From contig JAFARH010000412.1 in the NCBI GenBank assembly GCA_019245555.1, forward strand, positions 1-9,113: DNA of 9,113 bases, in the 5' to 3' direction. Positions 1 through 6,807 of the stretch are shown piece by piece (within the stretch, counting starts at the first letter, position 1; the number at the start of each line of letters is the position of its first letter). Made by a program: the position numbers and the translations under genes. Source of the DNA: Betaproteobacteria bacterium. GTDB lineage: Bacteria; Pseudomonadota; Gammaproteobacteria; Burkholderiales; SG8-39. A model generated the notes under the pieces. It was given only the letters and a program-made list of their open reading frames with translations. It was not told where the DNA came from and searched no databases.

Positions 1-970
1 CCCAGTGCGAGATGAGGCGATTCAGCATCGCGTAGCGCTCGCCGATCGTGTACTCGCTGGAGAAGAGCGTATCGGGCTCGTCCTTCGGCCGATCCATGTC
101 GCGTTCGAGTCCGGCACGGAGCTTCGGCAGGCAAAGCGTGGTGTCGAGGAAGTATGCGCTCGACGCGAGGCCGCTCTCCAGCTGGCGTGCAAGCATCGGC
201 AGTCCGTCGCCCGCCGGTATGACGGCAAAGACGGTGCTGTCGGAACGCGCGTTGTCCAGCTTTACTGCCGGGGCGGCCCGTCCTGTGATGCGGAAGCAGA
301 GCTCGACCTCGCGACCGGTCATGCTGTCGGGCGCAGCGAGCTCGAGAAGGAGGCAGCGCACATATTCCTGCCGCACCGAGGTCGGAAAGCGATTGCCCTC
401 GAACACCGGCAGCGCGATGCGTGCCACGTTCGCCTCCTCGGCGAGGCGGTGCCGCCGATGGATCTTCTCCCACATGGCGCCGATAACCGGCAGGTGCAGC
501 ATGTGCGCAAGGGCGAGGCGTCGTCCGAGCCAGCGCATGCTGCGCATGTTGATGCGCGCCAGGTTCTCCTTCATCCACGCCGATTTCTCGCCGTCGCCGT
601 GGTCGAGCACGATCGCCAGGCCGTCGACGAACTCGGAAGCGCTGTCGAAGAACGCGCGCAGGATGTTGATGTCGCCATCCTTGGCGAGCGGACGCCCGGC
701 TGGCGCAAGGTACTGCCCGGAAAGCGCGCGCCAGCGCTCGCGCGCCCCTTCGTCGAGAATGAAGAGAATCCGCGCACGGCGCTCGCTGGCGAACGTGTCG
801 GTTTCGTTCATCGTCTTGGCGAGGCTCGTGAGCTCGCCGAGCGCCGCGACGTGATCATGGGCCGGCAGCTCGGCAACCGCTTTCTGCGCATCGGCCAGCG
901 AGCGCAACGGGTGGTCCGGCTGCGCGCTGCGCCGGAACGCTATGTCGCGGAATTGTTCTAGGTTGAACAC
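1..970 (-). CDS. Unrecognised conserved-looking protein, N-terminal 323 residues (3' end outside window)
   Basis: The minus strand is open from the GTG at 970-968 to the left edge, with no stop in 323 codons, so the C-terminus lies outside the window. The protein begins VFNLEQFRDIAF and has a soluble, globular composition: mixed charged and hydrophobic residues, no signal peptide and no obvious membrane segment. Segments such as RARILFILDEGARERW and NMRSMRWLGRRLALAHML look helical, and residues 180-310 look more beta-rich. I do not recognise the family. The start is chosen because no start codon lies in frame upstream and MFNLEQF-type starts look natural. However, no Shine-Dalgarno precedes it; a perfect hairpin (971-995) abuts the GTG instead. 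It follows the hemerythrin gene after a 34-base gap in the same direction and may be the last member of the hemN operon. A C-terminal regulatory domain could lie beyond the edge, but nothing seen here proves it. Confidence 0.72.
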   Translation of the reverse strand, partial: MFNLEQFRDIAFRRSAQPDHPLRSLADAQKAVAELPAHDHVAALGELTSLAKTMNETDTFASERRARILFILDEGARERWRALSGQYLAPAGRPLAKDGDINILRAFFDSASEFVDGLAIVLDHGDGEKSAWMKENLARINMRSMRWLGRRLALAHMLHLPVIGAMWEKIHRRHRLAEEANVARIALPVFEGNRFPTSVRQEYVRCLLLELAAPDSMTGREVELCFRITGRAAPAVKLDNARSDSTVFAVIPAGDGLPMLARQLESGLASSAYFLDTTLCLPKLRAGLERDMDRPKDEPDTLFSSEYTIGERYAMLNRLISHW

Positions 971-995
971 GGACGCGGCATATTTTGCCGCGTCC
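971..995 (-). repeat. Perfect 10-bp inverted repeat between hemerythrin gene and next gene
   Basis: GGACGCGGCA (971-980) and TGCCGCGTCC (986-995) are perfectly complementary around a 5-base loop, TATTT. It lies 9 bases after the hemerythrin stop and directly before the GTG of the following gene. On neither strand is it followed by a run of T, so it is not a standard intrinsic terminator. It could stabilise the 3' end of the upstream operon mRNA, attenuate reading into the next gene, or hinder translation of that GTG. Confidence 0.6.
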
Positions 996-1004
996 CGCCT
1001 GCAG

Positions 1005-1592
1005 CTAGCTGACTTTCTTCCAGCGCTCGCCCAGGCCCACGGGCTCGGGCGCCAGGCTGACGATGCGGGTGAAGAGCGCCTGGAAATCCCGCTCCTTGAT
1101 GCCGGCAATCGGATCCCTGTTCGCGTCGAAGGCACGATCCACCGCATCCCAGTCGCCCGGCGAGAAATAGTGCTCGGCTGCGGGCAGGATTTCCTGCTCT
1201 TCCTTCCGCATGTGCTTCCAATGGAACTCGGCGTAGGCATCGACCGTGGCGAGAAACTCGGCGGCACCCAAGGGCCAGCGGTCCTCGAAGAAGACGAGCG
1301 ATCGCTCGAGTTCGCGTACGAGCTTCGCGCCATCCTTGTGCTCCGCGCGGAGCTCGTCGATGACTCTCTGCAGCTTGGGCAGGCGCGCCGCGAGCGGCGG
1401 GAAGAGGTAGCGGTCTTCCTTCGGATGGTGCAACTGCTCGGGAAACTCGTCGATGTAATGAATCATCGCCCTGAACACGGCGAAGTCAGGCTTGACGCCC
1501 GCGTTCTGCGCGTCGCGCGCGAGCTGCTTCAGTCCGTGCAGCACGGCGGAAATCGCGCGGTGCTCCTCCCGGATTTTCTGGATAGCTTTCAT
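1005..1592 (-). CDS. Hemerythrin HHE-domain protein
   Basis: A 195-residue soluble protein of the hemerythrin-like (HHE cation-binding) family, an all-alpha fold that usually holds a diiron centre and is linked to O2, NO or iron-repair roles. Candidate ligands are seen in order: H11 in IREEHRAI, H55/H56 with E59/D60 in HHPKEDRYLFP, H85, then H124, H127 and E131/E132 in FHWKHMRKEEQEILP. The reading frame extends up to 1637, but the ATG at 1592-1590 is chosen. The sequence TAGGAGAAGCACG in front of it supplies an AGGAG ribosome-binding site, and MKAIQKIREEH is a typical family start. That binding site overlaps the stop of the membrane gene upstream, so the two are almost certainly co-transcribed and coupled. 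Its place behind hemN suggests expression at low oxygen (inference). The exact ligand bound is not known from sequence. Confidence in the family is high, in the physiological role low. Confidence 0.9.
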   Translation of the reverse strand: MKAIQKIREEHRAISAVLHGLKQLARDAQNAGVKPDFAVFRAMIHYIDEFPEQLHHPKEDRYLFPPLAARLPKLQRVIDELRAEHKDGAKLVRELERSLVFFEDRWPLGAAEFLATVDAYAEFHWKHMRKEEQEILPAAEHYFSPGDWDAVDRAFDANRDPIAGIKERDFQALFTRIVSLAPEPVGLGERWKKVS

Positions 1593-1602
1593 CGTGCTTC
1601 TC

Positions 1603-2244
1603 CTATAGGCACAAGAGGCCCCGCAGGTCCGCGCCATGCGCTAGCCCATAGACCCCGAACGCGAGCACCGTGGCGCCCGCCACGGCACGCTTGGTTTTCG
1701 TGATTGCGAATCCGCCGGCGAGGAGCCAGGGCAGCGTGCCGAGCCCATACGCCGCCATCGCCAGCGCGCCGCCTGCGGCCGTCCCCGCAAACGCGGCGGC
1801 GGCGAGCGCGCCGTACACGAGGCCGCAGGGAATCCAGCCCCACAGCAAGCCCGCGCCATAGGCACCGCCGCTCATCGCCTTCGCTGCGAGCGGCTGCAAG
1901 CGTCGCCAGATCGGAGCGCCGAGCTTCTCCACAACGGAAAGCGAGGTCACGCCGGCGAGATGCAAGCCGATCGCGATGAACATGAGGTTGGCGAGCACAT
2001 AGAGAGCCGTCTGCGCGCCGAGGAGTGTTGCGAACTGGCCGCCGACGAGTCCGGCCAGCGCGCCCGCGATGGAATAGCTGGTGATACGCCCGGCGTTGAA
2101 GAGGAGCAGGCTTTGCCATCGCCGTGTCGCCGGCTGGATCGCGATCACTCTTTGGCTGCTGAACGCGGCGATGAAACCGCCGCACATGCCCACGCAATGC
2201 ACACCCGATGCGAGGCCCAGCAGGAAGAGCGAGAGCGCGAGCAT
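1603..2244 (-). CDS. Sulfite exporter TauE/SafE-like (DsbD_2 / UreH-like) integral membrane protein
   Basis: A 213-residue protein with about six hydrophobic segments, the first starting right at the N-terminus (MLALSLFLLGLASG). It carries the family signature GVHCVGMCGG at residues 14-23, with H16, C17 and C21, and a second motif, WGWIPCGLVYGAL. Together these mark the DsbD_2-type (PF13386-like) transmembrane family, often labelled TauE/SafE. In many proteobacteria a member lies next to cbb3 oxidase assembly genes, hemN and fnr, and the Cys/His motifs suggest metal (perhaps copper) or thiol handling. That is family knowledge plus inference, and the substrate is not established. The ATG at 2244-2242 shares its A with the hemN stop (TGATG), which implies translational coupling. 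A longer in-frame start at 2355 would lie inside hemN and adds an unlikely Arg/His/Pro-rich tail, so it was not used. Confidence 0.87.
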   Translation of the reverse strand: MLALSLFLLGLASGVHCVGMCGGFIAAFSSQRVIAIQPATRRWQSLLLFNAGRITSYSIAGALAGLVGGQFATLLGAQTALYVLANLMFIAIGLHLAGVTSLSVVEKLGAPIWRRLQPLAAKAMSGGAYGAGLLWGWIPCGLVYGALAAAAFAGTAAGGALAMAAYGLGTLPWLLAGGFAITKTKRAVAGATVLAFGVYGLAHGADLRGLLCL

Positions 2245-3650
2245 CAGATGACGCGCGAGTAGTTCGCGCGCGCTCGCGCCTCGCGCAGGTAGCGGTCGAA
2301 CACCATGCAGATGATGCGCACGAGGAGGCGGCCGCGCGGCGTTACGGTGATCCATTCCTCGGTGACATCGACCAGACCTTCTTCCTGCAGCCGGCGCAGG
2401 TCCGTCATCTCGGCGGCGAAGTACTGGCGGAAGTTGACGAGGTAGGCGTCCTCGATCGATTCGATCGACAGGCAGAAGTGGCAGGCGAGCGCCTGGATCA
2501 CCGCGCGGCGCACGAGGTCGTCGCTACCGAGCTCCAGGCCGCGCACGACCGGCAGCTTGCCGTCGTCGAGCGTCGCGTAGTAGTCGTCGAGTCGCTTCTG
2601 GTTCTGGTAATACGTCGGGCCGATCCGACCGATGGCCGAGACGCCAAGACCGATCAGGTCGCTCTCGGGATATGTCGAATAGCCCTGAAAATTGCGCTGC
2701 AGCCTTCCCTGGCGCTGCGCGATGGCGAGCTCGTCGTTCGGCCGCGCGAAGTGATCCATGCCGATGTAGACGTAGCCGGCGCGCGTGAGCCGCCCGATGG
2801 CGAGCGTGAGAATCTGCAGCTTCGTTTCCGGCGACGGCAGATCCGCCGACAGGATGCGGCGCTGCGGCTTGAACACCGTCGGCAGATGCGCATAGCTGTA
2901 GAGCGCGATGCGGTCCGGGTCGTGCTCGATCACCCGATCGAGCGTGCGGTTGAAGCTGTCGAGCGACTGCTTGGGCAGCCCATAGATCAGGTCGAAGTTG
3001 ACCGAGCGAAAGCCATTCGCCCGCGCTTCGGCAACGACGCGACGCGTCATGTCCTCCGGCTGGATGCGATGCACGGCCTTCTGCACCTCGGCATCGAAGT
3101 CCTGCACGCCGAGCGAGACGCGGTTGAAGCCGAGCGTGGCGAGGAACTCCATCGTTCCCGGCGGTGCTTGGCGCGGATCGACCTCGATCGCGCACTCGAA
3201 ATCAGACGAGCACGTGAAGTGCGCGTTGAGCGCGCCCATGAGCGTGCTCATTTCTTCGCGTCTTAGGAACGTCGGAGTGCCACCGCCCCAATGCAGCTGG
3301 CAGATCCGGTTGTTAGGGCCGAGAAGCGGCGCGAGCACCGCCAATTCCCTCTCCAAGTACTTGATATACTTGGCGGAACGGCCATGGTCGCGGGTCACGA
3401 CCTTGTTGCAGCCGCAGTAATAGCAAATGCTCTGGCAAAAGGGTAGATGCACGTAAACCGAAAGCGGCTGGGTGATGCCGCCGATGTTGCGTTTGGTGAG
3501 CCATTGCTCGAGCTCGGTGGCGCCGAAGGCTTCAACGAAGCGGTCTGCCGTGGGATACGACGTGTAGCGCGGGCCGCTCACGTCGTGCCGGCGAATCAGC
3601 ACCGGATCGATGACGAGCTCGCCGGCCGGATAGATGAGGGGGGCATTCAT
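2244..3650 (-). CDS. hemN: Oxygen-independent coproporphyrinogen III oxidase (radical SAM)
   Basis: A 468-residue cytoplasmic enzyme (E. coli HemN is 457) that decarboxylates coproporphyrinogen III to protoporphyrinogen IX without O2, using S-adenosylmethionine and a [4Fe-4S] cluster. The start is family-typical, with SGPRYTSYPTADRF at residues 25-38. The radical-SAM motif is HLPFCQSICYYCGCNK: C72, C76 and C79 hold the cluster, and C81 matches the extra conserved Cys of HemN. LHWGGGTPTF follows. The C-terminal HemN domain includes LGVSAIGRIGPTYYQN. The frame stays open to 4202, but that part is antisense to the kinase gene, so ATG 3650-3648 (MNAPLIYP) is used. There is no Shine-Dalgarno before it. 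An FNR-type box centred 41.5 bases upstream and a CATAGT -10 element suggest anaerobic activation and a leaderless mRNA. It is the first gene of a leftward operon with the membrane and hemerythrin genes. Confidence 0.96.
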   Translation of the reverse strand: MNAPLIYPAGELVIDPVLIRRHDVSGPRYTSYPTADRFVEAFGATELEQWLTKRNIGGITQPLSVYVHLPFCQSICYYCGCNKVVTRDHGRSAKYIKYLERELAVLAPLLGPNNRICQLHWGGGTPTFLRREEMSTLMGALNAHFTCSSDFECAIEVDPRQAPPGTMEFLATLGFNRVSLGVQDFDAEVQKAVHRIQPEDMTRRVVAEARANGFRSVNFDLIYGLPKQSLDSFNRTLDRVIEHDPDRIALYSYAHLPTVFKPQRRILSADLPSPETKLQILTLAIGRLTRAGYVYIGMDHFARPNDELAIAQRQGRLQRNFQGYSTYPESDLIGLGVSAIGRIGPTYYQNQKRLDDYYATLDDGKLPVVRGLELGSDDLVRRAVIQALACHFCLSIESIEDAYLVNFRQYFAAEMTDLRRLQEEGLVDVTEEWITVTPRGRLLVRIICMVFDRYLREARARANYSRVI

Positions 3651-3657
3651 TGGAACA

Positions 3658-3698
3658 ACTATGGACGCAGGTGACCGGCGGGGTTTGATTTCGGTCAA
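3658..3698 (-). promoter_or_regulatory. FNR/Anr-type box and -10 element in front of hemN
   Basis: TTGATTTCGGTCAA (3685-3698) matches the FNR consensus TTGAT-N4-ATCAA at 9 of 10 fixed positions. Read on the minus strand it is TTGACCGAAATCAA. After 21 bases comes CATAGT (3663-3658), four of six matches to TATAAT. This is close to the class II FNR layout, with the box centred near -41.5, and puts the transcript start within about one base of the hemN ATG. For the rightward kinase gene the box lies inside the coding frame if translation starts at 3661. Confidence 0.75.
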
Positions 3699-4968
3699 TA
3701 GAGGACTACTCCGCCACCCAGCGGTGGTGGGCGCCGGCTCGGCCGCGCTCGTCGCCCTTCTCATCCTCAACGCCGTCGCCTTCATGCGCGGCCTCGAGTC
3801 GCCGTGGCTCCTCGGCAGCGTGATCGTCGCCGACATGGTGGTCATCGGGGTTGGCGTCCTCATCGCGGCGCGCGAAGTGCTCGTCGCAGGCGACCGAGTC
3901 GAGGCGACGCAGGCGCACCTCGAAGCGATCGTCGACTCGGCAATGGATGCCATCATCACCGTCGACGTCTCGCAGAAGATCGTGCTCTTCAACCGCGCGG
4001 CCGAGCAGGTATTCCAATGCCGCCGGGACGAGGCGATCGGCAGCGCGCTCGATCGCTTCATCCCGCAACGCTTTCGCGGCGCGCATCGCGGCCACATCGA
4101 GCATTTCGGCAAGACTGGCGTCACCAGCCGCCGCATGGGCGACGTCACCACACTGTGGGCGCTTCGCGCCGGCGGGCAGGAATTCCCCATCGAGGCGTCC
4201 ATCTCGCAAGCCGGCGAGGCTGGCGAGCACTTCTACACCGTGATCCTGCGCGATATCACCATCCGCCGGCAGCGCGAGGACGAGTTGAAGCGCCGCGAGC
4301 AGGAGCTGCGCGATCTTTCGGCGCGCGTCCTCGAGGCTCGGGAAGAGGAAAAGACGCTGATCGCGCGCGAGCTGCACGATGAGCTGGGACAGCTCCTGAC
4401 CGCGCTCAAGATGGACGTCTCCTGGTTGCGGGAGCGCGTCGTGGCGGATGCAGAGCTTTCGAAAAAGGCCGTTGAGATGAACGCCATGCTGGACGAGACC
4501 GTGAGCGCAACCCGTCGGATCTCGGCGAACCTGCGACCACTGATGCTAGATGACCTGGGCTTGGCCGACGCGGCGGCCTGGCTCGTCGAGGAGTTCGGCA
4601 AGCGCTCGAGCATCCGCTGCACGTACAAGGAGTTCGGCGACGGCGCGCTCGACAACGTCTCGAAACCGGTCGCAACGACCATGTACCGCGCGCTGCAGGA
4701 ATCCCTCACCAACATCGGCCGACACTCGGCCGCGAAGAACGCGTGGGTGATGCTCGGCGTCGAAGGCAACATGGTAAGCCTGGAAGTCGAGGACGACGGG
4801 CGCGGCATCTCTCCAGAGGACATCGCCAAGGCACGCTCGCTCGGCCTGAAGGGCATGCGCGAGCGCATCACATATCTCGGCGGCTCGTTTGAAGTGGGGC
4901 GTGCCGCGAGAGGCGGCACACGCGTGCACGTGAAGGTGCCGCCAGGCGCGGCCGCGGTGCACGCGTGA
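3661..4968 (+). CDS. PAS-domain sensor histidine kinase, HisKA_3 (NarX/DegS/UhpB-like) class
   Basis: A 435-residue inner-membrane kinase. Two membrane segments (about 20-42 and 48-71) are joined by a very short loop, so there is almost no periplasmic domain. A PAS domain follows (about 82-202), then a charged helix (203-235). Next comes a HisKA_3 dimerisation domain with phospho-acceptor H239 in ARELHDELGQ, and a HATPase_c domain with N351 in the N box, DDGRG (378-382) and GLKGMRER (395-402). This class pairs with NarL/FixJ regulators, and one is encoded next to it with a 4-base overlap (GTGA). The PAS segment resembles the FixL type around H142 (RFRGAHRGHI); whether it binds haem is unknown. 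ATG 3661 is chosen for the GGAA five bases upstream. ATG 3634 (overlapping hemN) and TTG 3685 are alternatives. The signal sensed is not known; proximity to hemN hints at redox or oxygen. Confidence 0.92.
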   Translation: MDAGDRRGLISVNRGLLRHPAVVGAGSAALVALLILNAVAFMRGLESPWLLGSVIVADMVVIGVGVLIAAREVLVAGDRVEATQAHLEAIVDSAMDAIITVDVSQKIVLFNRAAEQVFQCRRDEAIGSALDRFIPQRFRGAHRGHIEHFGKTGVTSRRMGDVTTLWALRAGGQEFPIEASISQAGEAGEHFYTVILRDITIRRQREDELKRREQELRDLSARVLEAREEEKTLIARELHDELGQLLTALKMDVSWLRERVVADAELSKKAVEMNAMLDETVSATRRISANLRPLMLDDLGLADAAAWLVEEFGKRSSIRCTYKEFGDGALDNVSKPVATTMYRALQESLTNIGRHSAAKNAWVMLGVEGNMVSLEVEDDGRGISPEDIAKARSLGLKGMRERITYLGGSFEVGRAARGGTRVHVKVPPGAAAVHA

Positions 4969-5582
4969 CGCGAATCCTCCTCGCCGACGATCACAAGATC
5001 GTGCGCGATGGCTTGAAGCGCATTCTTGCCGCGACGACCGATCTCGCGGTCGTCGGCGAAGCAGCGACCGGCGAGGAGCTGCTTCGCCTGGCGAAGACGA
5101 TCGATTGCGAGCTCGCCATCGTCGACATGTCGATGCCGGGACTGTCCGGCATGGCCCTCATCAAGCGACTGAAGGCAGAGAAGCCGGCGCTTCGCATCCT
5201 GGTGCTCTCGATGCATGGCGAGAGCCAGTACGCCGCACGCGCGCTGAAGGCCGGCGCTTCCGGCTACCTCAACAAGGACAGCGCCGCAGAGCAGCTGGTC
5301 GGCGTGCTGCGCAAGATCGCCGCCGGCGGGCTGCATATCGGCGACGCTGCGGCGGCCAGCCTGGTCGCCGCGGACAAGGCGCCCCACGAGGAGCTTTCGG
5401 ATCGCGAATTCGAGGTGCTGCGGCTCCTCGTCGAAGGCCTCGGACCCACTGAGATCGGCGCGCGCCTGCATGTATCGGTGAAAACCGTCAGCACGCACAA
5501 GACACACATCTTCGAAAAGCTGCAGGTCACGAGCACTGCCGAGCTCGTGCGTTACGCCCTCCAGCATGGCCTCGCTAACTGA
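4965..5582 (+). CDS. NarL/FixJ-family DNA-binding response regulator
   Basis: A 205-residue two-domain regulator of the usual length. The receiver domain (1-120) has the acidic pair D8/D9 in LADDH, phospho-acceptor D54 in AIVDMSMPG, the switch Ser S82 in LVLSMH, and K104 in YLNKD. The LuxR-type helix-turn-helix (about 144-200) starts LSDREFEVLRLLVEG, with the recognition region VSVKTVSTHKTHIFEKL. It starts at a GTG that overlaps the kinase stop (GTGA), so it is surely the partner of that kinase. Its 3' end overlaps the start of the Cache-like gene by 17 bases. Targets are not known. It is not assigned as NarL or FixJ itself, since neither nitrate nor nitrogen-fixation genes are present. Confidence 0.94.
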   Translation: MTRILLADDHKIVRDGLKRILAATTDLAVVGEAATGEELLRLAKTIDCELAIVDMSMPGLSGMALIKRLKAEKPALRILVLSMHGESQYAARALKAGASGYLNKDSAAEQLVGVLRKIAAGGLHIGDAAAASLVAADKAPHEELSDREFEVLRLLVEGLGPTEIGARLHVSVKTVSTHKTHIFEKLQVTSTAELVRYALQHGLAN

Positions 5583-6504
5583 CCGGGCGCACCGCGCTCG
5601 GATCATTTTCGTCATCGTGGCATCGGTCGTTCCAGCGACTTTCGTAGGCGTGCTCCTTGTCGGCTACGACTATTTCACCGGCGAACGCACACGCCTGGAG
5701 CGCGACGCCACCGCCACGACGCGCGCGCTGGTGGCGGCCGTTGACCGGGAGCTGACCGGTACACGCGCCGCACTCCAGGTCCTCGCAACATCGCCCTATC
5801 TCGATTCCGGCAACCTCGCCGCTTTTCACGCGCAGGCGAGCGGCGTGATCAAGCAGCAGTTCCTCATCAGCGTGCTCCTCATAAGCGAGGACGGGCGGCA
5901 GCTCCTGAACACTGCGCGCCCCTTCGGCGACCAACTTCCCTCGACCGGAGATCCGGGAGGGGCGAGTCGCGTCTTCAAGACCGGCGACACCGTGGTGAGC
6001 GGTCTCTTCACCGGGCGCCTCACGGGCGCGCCGGTCATCGGCGTCACCGTGCCGGTGGTGCGCCAAGGAAAGGTGCGCTATGCGCTCGGCGCCAGCATGT
6101 CACCGGAGCGGCTCTCCACGCTGCTGCAGGAGAGCCGCCTTCCGCCGAGCTGGATCGTCGGCATCGTCGACGCGAAGGGCACGGTCGTGGCACGCTCGCG
6201 CGAGGCGCAACGCTTCGTCGGCGGCCAGGCCACGACCGAACTGCGGCGCAGGATGGGCGAAGTTGCCGAGGGCGCGTTCTATTCGCGTTCGCTGGAGGGA
6301 ATCTCGACGCTGACGGTATTCACTCGCTCGCCCGTGTCCGGATGGACCGTAGCGATGGGAATTCCCGAACGCGACCTGACGACGCAGCTCGCTTATTCGC
6401 TCGCGCGGCTCTTCGTCATTGCTTTCATCGTCCTCGCCGGCGCGGTGGTGAGCGCGATGCTCCTAGCGCGACGGATGTTTGCCGATCGTCAGCCGGTAAG
6501 CTGA
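5566..6504 (+). CDS. Membrane-anchored periplasmic Cache-like sensory protein lacking an output domain
   Basis: A 312-residue protein with an N-terminal membrane helix (about 11-33), a periplasmic region of about 245 residues and a second helix (279-301), ending eleven residues later at ADRQPVS. The extracytoplasmic part resembles double-Cache (dCACHE_1-like) sensors of two-component and GGDEF proteins. It has a long entry helix (TRLERDATATTRALVAAVDR), and the motifs VGIVDAKGTVVARS and SPVSGWTVAMGIPERDL are typical of the second Cache subdomain and its exit into the membrane. No HAMP, PAS, kinase or GGDEF domain follows, and no such sequence is seen downstream on the plus strand. It starts inside the last codons of the response regulator gene, so it is co-transcribed with the kinase and regulator. 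It probably serves them as a separate sensor (inference). An older truncation of a larger sensor cannot be excluded. No clear Shine-Dalgarno is seen; translation is likely coupled. Confidence 0.85.
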   Translation: MASLTDRAHRARIIFVIVASVVPATFVGVLLVGYDYFTGERTRLERDATATTRALVAAVDRELTGTRAALQVLATSPYLDSGNLAAFHAQASGVIKQQFLISVLLISEDGRQLLNTARPFGDQLPSTGDPGGASRVFKTGDTVVSGLFTGRLTGAPVIGVTVPVVRQGKVRYALGASMSPERLSTLLQESRLPPSWIVGIVDAKGTVVARSREAQRFVGGQATTELRRRMGEVAEGAFYSRSLEGISTLTVFTRSPVSGWTVAMGIPERDLTTQLAYSLARLFVIAFIVLAGAVVSAMLLARRMFADRQPVS

Positions 6505-6791
6505 GGCGTCCGCATTGCCGCCAGGCGTTCGATCGTAAGCTCCACGGCCGCGCGAACCCACGTTTCGATCTGTTCCATGCCCAGCGCGTTGGGATTGAAT
6601 ACGCCCCTCGGACGGCCGACCAGGCGTTCGCCCGGCAGCTCGATCACCGCGGTCCACCGCACGATCCCTGAAGTCGCCAGCCAAGTGGCGCGGTACGAGT
6701 AGAACTGCTTGGTCGCATGCGGCTTGTAGTTGCCCGCGACGGATACGCCTTCGCGCGTTCCCACGCGAAGTCGGGGAAATCTCGAAGCCAC
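6489..6791 (-). CDS. Hypothetical 100-residue protein
   Basis: I do not recognise this protein. Translation from the GTG at 6791-6789 gives 100 residues, VASRFPRLRVGTREGVSV to ERLAAMRTPQLTG. The first two thirds look beta-rich (QFYSYRATWL, GIVRWTAVIELP) and the end is helical. There is no signal peptide or membrane helix. The start is fixed by a near-perfect Shine-Dalgarno, GAGGAGGG, at 6800-6807, the best in the window. A TTG at 6809 would place that site inside the gene and is rejected. The 3' end overlaps the convergent Cache-like gene by 16 bases. Immediately upstream of the ribosome-binding site is a strong intrinsic terminator, so expression likely depends on read-through or antitermination. 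The coherent start and secondary-structure pattern support a real gene; its function is unknown. Confidence 0.65.
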   Translation of the reverse strand: MASRFPRLRVGTREGVSVAGNYKPHATKQFYSYRATWLATSGIVRWTAVIELPGERLVGRPRGVFNPNALGMEQIETWVRAAVELTIERLAAMRTPQLTG

Positions 6792-6799
6792 TTTTTTAT

Positions 6800-6807
6800 C
6801 CCTCCTC
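6800..6807 (-). promoter_or_regulatory. Strong Shine-Dalgarno abutting a terminator U-tract
   Basis: On the minus strand GAGGAGGG lies 8-9 bases before the GTG of the 100-residue gene. It directly follows the T-run of the terminator (6808-6813) with no gap. It decides the start at 6791 rather than 6809. Confidence 0.8.

Noticed and set aside
5..961. Two long plus-strand open frames (318 and 268 codons) in the first kilobase
   Set aside because: They lie antisense to an open minus-strand frame with natural protein composition. Their own products are extremely rich in Arg, Ala and Glu or Arg and Ser, without domain patterns, as expected of high-GC shadow frames.
971..995. Intrinsic terminator at the end of the hemN operon
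   Set aside because: The stem is perfect but there is no T-run on either strand, so it is reported only as an inverted repeat.
942..1703. 253-codon plus-strand frame
   Set aside because: Antisense to the hemerythrin gene, whose metal-ligand motifs and ribosome-binding site are clear.
2208..3266. 352-codon plus-strand frame
   Set aside because: Antisense to hemN, which has unmistakable radical-SAM motifs.
3651..4202. N-terminal extension of hemN to 4202
   Set aside because: The extra 184 codons are low-complexity Ser/Arg/Thr/Met sequence antisense to the kinase, and HemN homologues start near 3650.
3661..5582. Assignment of the two-component pair as NarX/NarL or FixL/FixJ
   Set aside because: The kinase has no periplasmic nitrate-binding P box and its HisKA_3 type differs from FixL; no nitrate or nitrogen-fixation genes are present. 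Only the families can be supported.
4233..5615. 460-codon minus-strand frame
   Set aside because: Antisense to the kinase and response regulator, both with complete conserved motifs; its composition is Ser/Arg rich.
6504..6700. Remnant of a lost kinase or GGDEF domain after the Cache-like gene
   Set aside because: Plus-strand frames after 6504 show no recognisable output-domain motif, and the minus strand carries a credible gene there.
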